Assembly (NCBI RefSeq): GCF_018687715.1 | Contig: NC_056758.1 | Coordinates: 11,702,001 to 11,766,000, forward strand | Length of the DNA: 64,000 nt | Direction of reading: 5' to 3' | Source: Carya illinoinensis | Lineage: Eukaryota > Streptophyta > Magnoliopsida > Fagales > Juglandaceae | In this document: positions 23,883-36,300 of the stretch, one piece after another | Layout of the letters: each line of letters starts with the position of its first letter | Numbering within the stretch: position 1 is the stretch's first letter | Notes under the pieces: generated by a model | The model's database searches: none | The model's input: only the letters and a program-made list of their open reading frames with translations | What the model was told of the DNA's origin: nothing | Position numbers and translations under genes: made by a program

Positions 23883-24527
23883 AGTCTATTTTACTGCTAT
23901 CTTTGTTGGTTTGTTCTTCTTATTGAGTTTCCATGCAAATCATCCTAAATCACGTGGTACTTAACAAGAGTTGTGCAAGGTTGGGCACCCATCCTGATGG
24001 GTTTGATCTCAGGTAGTGTTCCATGGTACACAATGGCAATTCTCCATGACAAGGTTAGGTTTTTAAGACAAGTTGATGACCCCATGGCTGTTTTCCACAC
24101 CCATGCCATAGCTGGAAGCCTTAGCGACATTCTCACCGGCATCTTTGCTGTGCTTAAACTCTGCCGCCTATTTTACATGGTGCCTGATTGGGACAAGTAC
24201 ATAGGGCTAGCATATGGCCTTCAAAATGGTCCAACTTCTGCAGGTTTTCGACAGCTGGGGATTCAGATTGTGGGCATTCTTTTTGTGGTTTGCTTGAACA
24301 TTGTCATCACTAGCTTGATTTGCTTGTTCATTAGGTTGATAGTTCCACTGAGGTTGGATATTGATGAGCTGCAAATTGGTGACAATGCAATACATGGAGA
24401 GGAAGCTTTTTCCTTGTGCACTGAAAGAGAGAGATTTGTGAACTCCTATAATAATACAGTTTATGATGCACAAGAGTTCTCGTCCGTTTATGTTACAAGG
24501 AGTTTTGGTTTAGTTCAAATGGTTTAG

Positions 24528-25400
24528 AAAATTCTTTGAGTTGAAACTTGTTTAGGCTTAGCCAGAAAAATAGGTTGGTTTATGTATTGACTTTTTGGTA
24601 TTTTATGTATTGATGATTTGATGTTGTCTGGCTACATCCCCAAGCTGCCGAAATCAAAGGCAAGAGAAAATCTTCCATGAATATTTTCTCTCACTAAAAG
24701 AAAAGCTTCAACTTGTCTCCTAAATATGAAAGTTAATCTGGCCACACTATAACATAAAATGTTTTAATGTATAATATAATGTTATGATCGATAGATCATT
24801 AGGATAACTATTCTGAAAAGTTGTATATATCCATTGGTGCTACTAACCAAGCATTACATCCGTTGCAGGCTAGAAGGATCGATGTCCCTAGCTTATGAAG
24901 ATAGATAGGTTAGGAGAGTCCCTTTAAAATCTGTATGTAAAATTCTTTACTCGATCTATTGTAAAATGAGGGGTGGCCAATAGCTAGTGAGCGTGTCCCC
25001 ATACACTTATCCGAGGTGAGCAAGACTAAGCATTGTGCATTGTCAAATGAGGGGTGGTCAATAGTGGGCATGTCCCCTATATTTATCCAATGTAAGCAAG
25101 ATCACTAGTTGTTGCGCATTGTTAAATGGAACAACGAGGACCACTTCTTCCTCTTTATGGCTAAGCTTAAATGCCTGTGTTACTCGTGTGATGCCAGTAG
25201 GCTCTGCTTGGAATTTGATTGAGCCTAAAGGGTCGGGACATATAACACAAGGTCACTTACCCTCATTCATGATAGCAAAAGGTGTAGTGCACCTAGCATA
25301 TATCTAATATTATTTAGTATTCGTAGGGGATAAAATTTTTTCATTGAACAATACACAATGTACCAAAATACTAATCCCAAAACATCCTTGCATCTCATTC
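24528..25400. other. Downstream of the transporter pseudogene, no gene recognised
   Basis: Possible 3' UTR of the transporter directly after the stop, then AT-rich sequence. The only structure seen is the duplicated segment listed separately. An open frame at 25119-25307 has no recognisable domain. Confidence 0.4.
24964..25124. repeat. Two diverged tandem copies of an 81-bp unit
   Basis: Both copies start AAATGAGGGGTGG (24964 and 25045) and share GTGTCCCC/ATGTCCCC, TTATCC and AGCAAGA blocks in order, ending GCATTGT. Divergence is substantial, so the duplication is old. Confidence 0.7.
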
Positions 25401-26560
25401 ATATAAGCATACTCAAAAGTAACATCAATAGTCCAACCAATCTTCAAACTAAATAGACATTGTATTGGAGTCATAACTCCTTAGTTACAGACTAAAAGAA
25501 ATCCAGTCTATATGTCAAGCCACTCACGTAGCTCGGTTATCAATGCCAGAACCACATTAAAGAACTAAAGCATAATCCCAATTAATTCTTCAAGTCTTGT
25601 CTCTGATCGACTTGACGTCATCCAATCTGGGATGTAGTGCTCCAACTGACCCTGACGTAGCTCCTACTATTTCGGAGGGAATAGTAGTTGGAACTACCAC
25701 GGTGAGATTTATAAAATCTCAGTAAGGAAAACTTATAAGCTACCAACAGTATGAATAGGCATGCATGACATATATGCATCATGACATGAACTTGAACATG
25801 CGTGATATGATTTGAAATTAACATGGCTTACATGAACATAACATGATTTGACTTGAATGTGGCATGAATTGACATGAATGTGACATGACTGAAAATAACT
25901 TGACTTGACATAAACATGGCATGCTTGCTCATGTAAATTGAATTCATGCATTCTAACTAAGAATATGAGTACTCAAGCAGCTCACATGCCTTTACACTAA
26001 GTACCCTTTATATTAAGGCAAATGTACCCCCTTCACTGCAGTACGAGACAGCTCATGTAACTTCATCGTAGTACCCAATAGATTGCTCTCCTTGACCGTA
26101 ATACAATTTAACTTGATAAATGTTTGATGCTTGACTCGAAAATATTTCATGATAGACTCTTACGCACTTGGGGTCGTAATAACATAAAAGACTCATGCAT
26201 GACTTAGAAATATTTCATAACATACTAAATGGTTATGACACAACATTCATGGTAGGTAACAGAAATGAAGACATGGCATTTGTGACATGTAATAAATGAA
26301 TTGGTATTCATGACTTGTGACAGCAATATGGCATTCACATAACACATAAACATGTAACAGATTCGTGCAATAGATAAACATGTAACAGATGACATGTCAT
26401 TCATGTAACAGATAACATAGCATTCGTGTAACATATAAACTTGTAACAAATAATTAATGACATGACAAGATATATTATAACAATTGCAATAAGCATAAGT
26501 GACTTGAATATAAATCACAATAGCCTTACCACCATGTATATGTAAATACACCAAGAGTAA
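25401..26560. repeat. LTR-like non-coding repeat debris, ACATGA-rich
   Basis: There is no protein-coding signal. The phrase GCACTTGGGGTCGT near 26165-26180, followed by ATAAAAGACT, recurs near 38742-38772. Both places are embedded in sequence rich in ACATGA/CATGAC words. This suggests two decayed copies of one repeat, probably an LTR or the non-coding part of a retroelement, but I could not find its ends. Confidence 0.4.
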
Positions 26561-26572
26561 GTTAGAAGAGGG

Positions 26573-26795
26573 AAGTTTGGATAGTGAGTTGAGTTAAAAT
26601 GAGATAAGATAGGACTAGAAAGTTGAAAAAAATATTATTAGAATATAGTTTTTTAATATTATTTTTGTTTTAAAATTTGAAAAAGTTGAATTGTTTATTA
26701 TATTTTATTTGAAAGTTTAGAAAAAATGTAATGATTAAATGCGATCATGAGATGAATTAAATTAATATCAACTTATTATCCAAGCAAGGCCTTAC
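26573..26795 (+). mobile_element. MITE copy C (short form)
   Basis: Runs from AGTTTGGATAGTGAGTTGAG to TTATTATCCAAGCAAGGCCTTA, with inverted ends and the family's internal phrase TTTTTAATATTATTTTTGTT. Confidence 0.75.
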
Positions 26796-28200
26796 AATGA
26801 TTTAGTGTAGGTAAAGCGAATCATAAAAAGTCGTGAACTGAAATTAGATAGTTCTAAGGTAAGAATATCTCACTAATTTCTTATAAACATAAAATTTACT
26901 AACTTACGGCTAAAATTGCAAAGTTACCCTTCTACTTATCGAAAATTAAAATTTTATCCCTAAAATAAGAATTTTGCATATGAGATCCAAATCTGACCAA
27001 AATTCATATTTTCATGTAAATTTTATCCTAAATACAAATACCAACTCTTAAAAATTTAAAACTAAACACAATTAGGAGATCTCTCTCTTTGCCAAAACAT
27101 GCTTAGGCTAAAAACCACATTTTGTTGCAACTTGACCAACCATCAACTAACATGCTTAAACCCTTATTTTGCAACAATAAAAAAAACTGCATACTATGTT
27201 CTAAAATCATTCTAAAACACCAATTTATACATTTTATGAAAATGCAAACTCACTACATCAAGAAAAAATACCAAAACACCAAGTTTAGGTCAAATAGAAC
27301 CAACCCTTGATGTTCTTGGTCTAATAATTTCAAATCAAATTCAAGGACTCCAAAAATCCATAAATAACTCTCCTAACATGTCAATCATTCAAAGATAAGT
27401 GATAGCATTCTTGATTAAACAACCAAAATCACAAAAATACAACCTACACAATCGGTTTGCATGAAAACTTCAAAACCGTGTATAGAATGCTTTAAACTTG
27501 AAACAAAATCAGAAGATCCTTGATTTCCATGAAATTATTCTTCAATAATACAAAAATATACCTCACATTCAGTATTACATCGAGCATGACTTGACAAATA
27601 TTTCATCAAAAACATATATTATACCCTGAGAGTCTCTAGATTGAGTTTTAAACAAACTCTTGCATGCATAACAATATGCTATCAAAGGTCTAAACCAATG
27701 TTCTCCAAAAAGAAACTCTAAACACACAAATCAAATCCTCAAGAACAACATATATGAAGATCAAAGCCATTAGATCTAATTCCTAGAACCAAAAATACAA
27801 ACTACACCAAAACAGAAACTGTTTTAAGTCATACAGTTTCTATCACTTTGAAGATCATGCAAAACTATTTTATAAAACTTATCATGCTTTGGTTCACATC
27901 CTAACATGTATATAAATCAAGTAAGCACTTCATCAAGTTGAGACCCACAAATTATTTCATTAAAATAACACCAAACTTCCAAAATTCATCAAGAAACACC
28001 AAAAATTGTCAAAATAGGACTTTGCATCTTCAAATTCAACTTTTACCAATCAAAACTCCATGAAACATTTCTCAACATACACCCATGTGAACTAGACTAA
28101 AGAAGGAGCAAAATAAAATAATATCGAGCCATAGGAAATACTCACAAAGAGCTAGAATGAAACAAAAAAAAAGCTGCCTAAAAAGGCTCATAGAAGTAGC
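26796..28200. other. AT-rich non-coding stretch
   Basis: Low-GC sequence with only short chance frames. No domains, clear repeats or RNA genes were recognised. Confidence 0.45.
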
Positions 28201-28209
28201 CCCTTTGCT

Positions 28210-28382
28210 CTACCTACTGTTGTCATTGTTGATCTAGCTGGAACTGTTGGCGCATATATTGTTGTAGCAATTCTTGTTGTCGCATCAACATCTTGTCATG
28301 ACCCCCGTCCTGCTGCAAGTTACCCTCTTTCCAAGGATTATCTTGAAGCTCAGCTTCCCTTGGCTGCCTATTATGTACCATG
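28210..28382 (-). pseudogene. Gln-rich coding-like fragment of unknown origin
   Basis: From a CAT at 28380-28382 the minus strand reads MVHNRQPREAELQDNPWKEG and then MRQQELLQQYMRQQFQLDQQ before a stop. Codon use looks protein-like and Gln-rich. It may be a piece of a retroelement gag or of a host gene; I do not recognise it. Confidence 0.3.
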
Positions 28383-28694
28383 ATGTCCTACCTACAACAG
28401 GAATCTAGCCACGTCACTCCCACCACTCCCAAATCTACTCTTCATCATAAGAGAAATGATATTTGTAGTCGTGGTTGTACAAGCACAGCGCGGTCTCTTT
28501 GAAAAAAGTGAATTAATGCGGACCCACATGAAAAAAAAAATTAACTTTTTTAATTGTGGGCTCCACTCTTTTTCAAAGCGATTGAGCGGCGTTTGCACAC
28601 TCCACGACTATATGTAGCATTACTCTCATCATAAATCAAGCCTAAAGTACTAGAATTTTAAGCCTAGACTTTGGTACAAAAGTTACTAGGAGAC

Positions 28695-28893
28695 TTGTGG
28701 GATTACTTAGCACTCATTTGTTTACACAGATGATATTAGATAAAAGTTGAAAATTGAATAAAATATTATTAGAATATAATTTTTCAATAAAATTTTATTT
28801 TAGAATATGAAAAGGTTGATTTTTTGTCGTTTGGCAATTTGAAAAAGTTGTAAAGATTAGAAGAGATTATTTGTGAAAACAAATGAGGCCCTA
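28695..28893 (+). mobile_element. MITE copy D (diverged short form)
   Basis: CTCATTTGTTTACACAGATGA begins a block containing AATATTATTAGAATATAATT and GAAAAAGTTGTAAAGATTAG, and it ends ACAAATGAGGCCCTAG. Interior and right end match the family; the left end has diverged. Confidence 0.6.
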
Positions 28894-31189
28894 GATTCAT
28901 AATGTCCTAATACTACTCTGAAATAATAAGATTTCGAACATGCAACTCACGTTTACACATCCCTCATAATAATGTGAATAAATGGAGCAAAAAGGTAGCA
29001 ACGTATTAAAAGATGTTCTAGAAAATTAAAAAAACTTAAACAATCGCCACAACATGATCACCCATGCTTGAACGACTTAACCATATATATTATCAAAATA
29101 CTAAGATTCAACAATTGTGTAAATTAAGATAACAAAATAAAATGTATGCTACATCAAGTGAGTTTGGCGCATGGCCTCTCTATTACTTATCTCCTTGCTC
29201 AAGCGGATCCTTCTCATACTTCTCCTTCTAAAAGGTGATATGCAAAATCTACAGTTCTACCATTTGGCTCTATAGTGAGGCTGCCATGATGAAATTTGAG
29301 AATATCAACAAGAATGTTCTAAATATAGTAAATATTTTTGTAAATTGACGATAATAATAACATGATGGCATGATAAAACTTAAATAAAAATCAATCACAT
29401 CTCAATAATTATAGCCGACAATCCTCCAAGAGCTGTAATAACAGAATGAACTTTAGAGAAGAAACTTAATTTAAACAAGAAAATGGCACTATAAATAGAT
29501 AAATATAGAATGTATCTAGTGCATATATATGGATAAATTAATAGAAAGGATAATAGTCAAACAACTACTTCAAACCCTTTAAAAACTTATCTTTCAAGAA
29601 GTCCAGTAAGAACTCCAACACACATGCCCACATACAAATTACAGACCAGCCTACTTCACACACAAGTACTAGTACATGATATTAACTATATAGTTATAAT
29701 TGAATTTATTATTTTAAAAAATAAGATATAATCTAATGGGATGAGAATCATGTAGAGGATGAGATCATCTATATATAGCTAGCATGTACTATATATATAT
29801 ATATATATTAATGAAGTCTTGAACACATTTATGTCAAGTTTTTATATATGGAGATGACTTGATCATTTAAGATTAGCAAGTACATCTAGCTAGCTAGCTA
29901 GGTCAGACATGTCTATATTGGATAGTCCATGTTCATGGGAGTTTTTTAATTAGGGCATGCACATAACAATTGACAAGTTTAGTACTCATGCATGGTAACA
30001 ACGCTAGAAGGTTCTATCTTGAAAGACATTATCCCTTTTATATGTTTAGGAGAAAAACATTAATTTTGGCCTCCTTACACACAAGCTTAACAGACATAGA
30101 ATGCTTCAAGTGCATCTGCAAGAATGAGCAGCATAACAAGAGGTTGAATCTTATCATCAAAACAAAGAGAGAACCCTTTCCTCAAACATTCTTCAACTGT
30201 CTATATTCAAAACCATTATTCCAAATCATTAACAAAGCACCAAATAGTGAACTAAAAAGTACAGCAAGAACAACAAAATACAAAGAATTCAGTAGCCTTC
30301 CATTAAAGAGCAACAAAACATCCCATTTCAATTGCTACAGAACTTGAAAAGAAAATGGATAAGCACTCGTGCAACCCAAAAACTTGGGCATTCAAAGGGT
30401 ATGCTAGCACATTAGTTTTGAAAGCATCTAAAATTTGAGTATGACTAACCCGTTTTAATGCACCAATCACAAATATCACAAATAACATCTAACACAAAAT
30501 GACATAATTGCCAAAAACCTACAAGATGCCAAGCTAGTGCATCTCTCAAAAGTAACAACCTCGAAAGTCATAATAAATATGCTAGCACATATCTAACCCA
30601 CAAAAATATTTCCTTAAATCTTTTACATTCAAACATTATCATCAAAACATACCCAAATACTCCTCAAATCAACAAAGTAATAAAAGAAAAAAAAACCCTA
30701 AAAAAATGCTTCAAATATGAACTTGAATTGAAACATTGGCAAACACTCTTGTAGATGAGTCACCATAGAGAACAAAACCACATCTAACACAGAGAATAGA
30801 ACCACCACAGAGAACGCAGAGAACAAAACCACCACAGTAACCCTATTTCTATCTGGGTTTGCCTTTTTTCTACCTATATATTGCAACCCAATCGACAAGT
30901 TCGCCCAAAAATCTCATTCGACAAATCACTAGATCTACCAGATCTATCCAAGCACAGAGAGACCCAGTTCACCAAATCACTAGATCTACCACATTTATAT
31001 TCATTGTTCATAGATCGGGAGAGAGACTTACAGAAAGGTCACCGGCGATCAAGACAGACATGGCAGTAAAAAAAAATTAGAAGATGAGAAAGGCACTAGA
31101 GAGATGAGGGATTAAGGACAAAAGGAGATGATCGGTGAGCCGCACATCGGGTTCTAGACAAAATGAAAGCGCTAGCGCTTGAAGGGATT

Positions 31190-31190
<1 letters not shown>
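28894..31190. other. AT-rich non-coding stretch
   Basis: Includes a short (TA)n run near 29790-29808 and GCTAGCTAGCTAG near 29890. The frame at 29970-30347 has no recognised domain. Around 30840-31080 a mixed-composition segment (TCACTAGATCTACCA appears twice, near 30928 and 30978) precedes the GA repeat. It may be the interior of the hAT-like element ending at 31388. Confidence 0.4.

Positions 31191-31230
<40 letters not shown>
31191..31230. repeat. (AG)20 microsatellite
   Basis: Uninterrupted AG dinucleotides for 40 bases. Confidence 0.95.
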
Positions 31231-31234
<4 letters not shown>

Positions 31235-31284
31235 AAATGGGGTTGGGGGTAGCTAGAATTAGGGTTTTTTCAGTTTATAAAACT

Positions 31285-31388
31285 CGGGTACTGGCCTGGA
31301 TTTGACCCGGGCTGAAAACAGAAACCATAATTCGGTATATCGATTTTCGGGACGGGCCGAAAAAAATTCGGCCCAAATGAACAGCCCT
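31285..31388 (-). mobile_element. One terminus of a hAT-like element
   Basis: The segment ends CCCAAATGAACAGCCCTA. In reverse this begins TAGGGCTGTTCATTTGGG, like the other hAT-type ends in the window, and is followed inward by repeated GGCCGAA/CGGGCC motifs. I could not find the matching left end, so the element is truncated or diverged. Confidence 0.45.
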
Positions 31389-31702
31389 ACATGCCACAGT
31401 CTCATTTATAAACTCGTTCATATACATTGGTTCTCTCATCACACCTCCACGTAACGTCCTTCAGTGTGATTTTGTCTCAAGAAATTCAAGGCTTCTCGTA
31501 ACCATCCTCATATCAAGTTTCTCTAACCTCTACTTATGAGATTGAGAACGCCAACCCTACGACTTGACACCATTACATCTCACTCAATGTCATTGATAAT
31601 TCAACGTCAACTCAAGAAGTATCACTCTAATCTTGGAAGCAAATAGTGCTAACGTGGCATGAATTTCGTCACGCTCTACTAGGGTTTTGGGTGTCGTCCT
31701 AA

Positions 31703-32670
31703 ATGCTTGCTGCAGGGGGCCATCTGGGCTCCTCGGCGCCCTCTGCACCCCGATCATTTGCGAATATGGTGGCAGCTGCTCCACAACCTATTCCGAAGGT
31801 TGTGATTCCTCCGAGATCCCCTAAAGTTTTGGATAGCGAGATTTACATTAGTTTTTCCAATGAGGAGATTGTAAAATCAGTTGAGCTATTTATGTTTTCT
31901 TTGGTTTTAAAATTCTTGAGGCAACGTCCTTCATTGAATGATATTCGGTCTTGTATTCGGCGAAGATGGGGCCTTGCTTCTCAACCTGTGGTCTCATCGA
32001 TGGCTGTTCTAAGGTCAGTTTTTGTAAGATTTTCCATTGAGGTGGATTTCAAAATGGCATTTTCCAGGGAGTCATGTGAAGTGAAAGGGGTTCCGTACCG
32101 TGCGTTTCATTGGTCGATGGATTATACAGAGGATTTGGAATCCCCAGTGGTTCTAGTATGGATTACGCTTCTTGGATTGCCACCGAATATGTTTCATGAA
32201 TCGTTCTTGAAAACTATTACCATGCTGTTAGGGCAATATGTGCATAGTGACAATTGAACTATATGTGCTACACGAACAGATGCGACAAGAGTTTGTATTG
32301 AAATGAATGCTGCTAAGGATCCTATTGAATAATTTTGCATCGGGGTGCCTCATCAAGTGGGCAGTCGGGTTCAGAAGGTGATCTATGAAAAATTGCCAAA
32401 ATATTGTAGACATTGTAAGATTCAGGAGCATAATTTAATGAAGTGTCGAAAGGCTGGAAATCAGCCGGAGAGGAGAAAAAATTTTGAGGGCAGTAAGGAA
32501 AGTGAAAGATGGGGTGTCCAAGGCGCAGAATCAGTTGGAGGGTGGAAATGAGGTACTTCCTCTGGCGACGCTATCAGAGAAGGAAAAAGGGAAGGATTTG
32601 GTATCTTCTTTGGTCAGTGCCAATATGATTACCATAGAGGAGCTAGAGAAGGGGGAGATTCAAGGTTAGA
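31703..32670 (+). pseudogene. L1-type LINE ORF1 (DUF4283, zinc knuckle), frame broken
   Basis: The ATG at 31703 opens MLAAGGHLGSSAPSAPRSFA. A DUF4283-like region follows (EIYISFSNEEIVKSVELFMF, SSMAVLRSVFVRFSIEVDF, VVLVWITLLGLPPNMF), with a stop at 32257. The sequence resumes with GSRVQKVIYEKLPKYCRHCK and the CCHC knuckle CRHCKIQEHNLMKC near 32404-32446. Later sequence to about 33290 is acidic and low-complexity with stops. RNA-binding ORF1 role by family. Confidence 0.75.
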
Positions 32671-33330
32671 AGTCAGTGTTAGAGACGAGCGGGCCTTCGA
32701 GGGCAGGACGAAAAGAACAATGAGGGGGTTCCTTCACTGAGGTTGTTGAAGCCATTGACTCAATGGTAAGGCCTGAATGTGAGGTCCCTATTGTTCTGGC
32801 TGAAGAGTGTGTGGTTCCTGTTTAGGGGACAGAAGCGGCTCAGCTGTTTGAGGAATGTGAGGCCCATGACCAGGTGTCAGAGGATGCTGGTTTGGCCAAA
32901 AAATTTCAGATCGCGGTTGGCGGCTCCATGGAGTTGGATATGGTGAATAATCTGGTAGAAAATGTTTTGGTGGTTCAAGATACAGTGGTTGAGGGGCTCG
33001 AGGTTGAGGAATTCTCATAGGTGCGTGATCTAGCAGTTGCGAATGAGGTAGAAAATGGGAACCAGTTTGAGAATTTGGATGAGGAGCACTGGGTGGAGGA
33101 GGGTTTTCAACAAGTTGTTTATGTCGAAGTTGATCATGATGTGGTCCAAGGAGTTGAGGATGAAGGGGAGGCTCTGGGTTCAATATCATAAGGACAGAAT
33201 TTGGATAGTATGGTGAATAGGAGTAAAGAAAAGGATTGTTATTCTGACCCAGAGAGGAGTGGTCAACAGCAGAATCAGAAGTTCTAAACGGGTTCCTAGC
33301 AAACCCACTCGTCTTAATTTGTAATGTGTA

Positions 33331-36300
33331 GTCTTCTTTATTGGAATATACGAGGTTTGAACACCTCGAAACAGAGGCTGGGTAAGTTGTTACGGAAGTA
33401 TAAACCGAAGGTAGTGGCATTGGTAGAACATTTTCAATCCGAGGAAACACTGAGGAGAATTGTTCAGGATTTTCATTTTGTAGATGGTGTATCGACTTAG
33501 GGGTTGGTTGTCAAGTGATAGCAGTTTCTAATCAACATATTACTGTGGTTATTAATGAGAACAATAGAAGTGTCTAGTATACTATGGTGTATGCTAAGTG
33601 TTTGCGACAAGCGATAAGCCAACTTTGGCAAGATTTGTGTGACCTTCTGAGTTCTTCTGAAGCTTGGGTGGTTGTAGGTGATTTTAATGTGATATGTTCA
33701 GATTCGAAATGAAGAGGTGGTCATCCAAGGTCGGCAGTGGCAATGGAGGGATTTAACGAATTCATTAATCTCACCGAGTTGGATAATACATGCACCATGA
33801 ATCATCCTTCTTCATATATGGAATATCTTTCACGCTCTTCGTCGGATCACGTGCCGATGGTAATGTGGCTTGATAGATATTCAGAGTGTTATGGCCCTTC
33901 CCTGTTCAGGTTCCAGCAAATGTGGACACGACTTGATGACTTCTTAAATTCTGTAAAAAAGGTATGGGCGGAAGAGGTGCCTGGAAACGGACTGTGGAAA
34001 CTGGCAGGTAAACTAAAAAAGTTAAGGGTGGTTCTTAAACGTTGGAATGTGAATGTATTTGGCTGGACGAACTCTCATATTGCGAAGTTGGAAAAGGAGA
34101 TTGTAGACCTGGATTGTAAATTACAAGAGGGAGGTACTGAGGAGGATAAGCAGGCATTTTGCAGCCAAGCTTGAATTTGATGAGTGGATGCATAGAGAGG
34201 AAATCCGGCTATCTCAAATTGCAAAGCAACGATGGGCTGAGATAGGGGATGTTAATGCACAATTTTTTCGAAGATTGGCAAAAACAAAAAGGCAGCAATT
34301 TGGTCTAGGAGATGAATTTGGAAGATGGGTGCCAACTTAGTTCTCCAGAAGCTGTTAAATATTTTTCTGGTTTTATAGAGGCTAGAAATGGTAACACATG
34401 TCCGGATTTATCACGATGCGTAGTAAAAGAAATCTCAGATATTGAAAATAACAGGTTGTGTGAGCTCCCCTCAATCCAAGATATCAAGGACACTATGTTT
34501 TCTATTCCGCTAGATAGTTCCCCAAGTCCAAATGGTTTCTCTTCGGATTTTTATAAAAGTTGCTGGGAGATTGTGGAAAAGGATGTGGTGGAAGTAGTTT
34601 AGGACTTTTTTAGAGGTAGTGAGCTACCTAGGTTCTATTCATCGTCATATGTAGTTCTTATCCCTAAGGTGCCGAATCCTACAAGCTTTAATAAGTTCAG
34701 ACCAATTAGCCTCTGTTCTGTAGTGTACAAAGTTTGCTCTAAATTGATGGTGCGGCGGTTAGCTCCTCTTTTGTCCCGAATGGTCTCTCAGGAGCAAGGC
34801 GCCTTTATTCTTGGTAGAAGTATTCTGGAAAATGTCAGCTTAACCCAAGAGATGATTCATAGCATGAATAGAAATGTCAGAGGAGGCAATGTTATGATTA
34901 AGGTGGATTTTGCTAAAGCATATGATAGCATTGATTGGGATTTTCTTTTACATGTGTTGGAAGCTTTTGGCTTTTCGTCACAGTTTCGAGATTTGGTTAA
35001 GAAATGTATAACGACGGTTTGGTTTTCTGTGGTTATGAATTGAACAGTGAAGGGTTTTTATAAGGGTGGAAGGGGGTTACGGCAAGGAGATCCTCTCTCT
35101 CTGTATTTGTTTATTTTGTGGAGGAGGTGCTGTCAAAAATTTTGAAAGAGAACTTTTAGTTTGGGTTAATTGGGAGGTTTTCACATCCGAGAGGGGTGCT
35201 GATAGTCTCTCATCTTCTATATGCCGATGACATGGTTATATTTGCAAATGGTGGAAAAAAAATCTTTAAAATCGATCATGGATTGTTTGAAGAAGTATGA
35301 GGCGTGGTCAGGCCAAGCTATAAAAAAAAGTAACTTGGCGATTTATTTTTCTGATCGTATTACTAGGCCGAGGAAACGTGCCATCTTACGAGCTACTGGG
35401 TTTGTGCAAGGTTCATTTCCGTTCAAATATTTGGGGTTCCCCATTGTTACCTGTAGATTGTTGAATAGACATTTAGAGGATTTGTTGGAAAAAATTAAGA
35501 GGAAAATTGAAGGGTGGAAGGCACGGTTGTTGTCAAAAGGAGCGAGGCTTATCCTGCTAAGACATGTCCTATCTAGTGTTCCCGTCCATTTGCTATCTAT
35601 TATTCCTATTCCCAAGTCGACTATTGAGTCGTTGAATCGGACCTTTAGCTCCTTTTTTGGGGTATGGAAAATAGGAAACCAAAAAAGAAATGGGTGGCTT
35701 GGGAAAAAATTTGCAAACCTATTAAGGAGGGGGGAGCTGGTCTGAGGAATTTATGTGAGGTCCAAAATGTGTTAAATATGAAATTTGCATGGAAAATTAT
35801 GGCTGAAAAGTCGGTATGGGCTTCCTTTTTCTGAGCAAAGTATATCAAAGGGAATCATATTTCCTTGATAAATCCTAGGAGGGGCACTGGGGGCGTATGG
35901 TGATGAGATGCATTCCTGAGGTATTACAGCATTCGCGATGGTGGGTTATAGATGGGGATGTGGTTTTGTGGTGGGATCAGTGGTCTCCTTTAGAACCTTT
36001 GGGGCATACTTATGAAGATATTGCTAGGCCTTTGTTGTCTCTAAGAGAATGCAAGTCGGAGATGGTTTGGAATGAGGAGCTGCTTACAAGCTTACTAGGG
36101 AGGGAAAAGGCCATGGAAGTGCTGATGCATCTGGGTAATAGTCGACAAGGTCCAAATAAATTGATTTGGATGTGGAAATCAGATGGGGGTTTCTCTATGA
36201 AAAATGCTTGGGAGGTGACGAGATTGAGGGGATCAGAGTTACCTTGGACTAATTGGATCTGGAATCTTGCTCTTCCTAAAAATATTTCTATCACTATGTG

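Larger units (their letters stand above)
17791..24527 (+). pseudogene. AMT2/AMT3-type ammonium transporter pseudogene, two exons around a TE-filled intron
   Basis: The family forms trimeric plasma-membrane ammonium transporters with eleven helices. Exon A (17791-18072) encodes [24 protein letters not shown] and [20 protein letters not shown] with a good GT donor (GCAG/GTACCT). Exon B (about 23969-24527) continues with VVQGWAPILMGLISGSVPWY, the conserved FHTHAIAG, KLCRLFYMVPDWDKYIGLAY, IGDNAIHGEEAFS and a C-terminus ending QMV. Breaks: a 1-base loss in the C run near 17826-17829; a frame change near 17942-17952 (about 2 bases lost); no clean acceptor before exon B (AACAAG/AG is one base off phase); and Ser-Asp where the family has Gly-Gly before ILTG. 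Roughly the first half of the protein is absent. The AMT2/AMT3 subfamily assignment is from remembered sequence. Confidence 0.85.
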
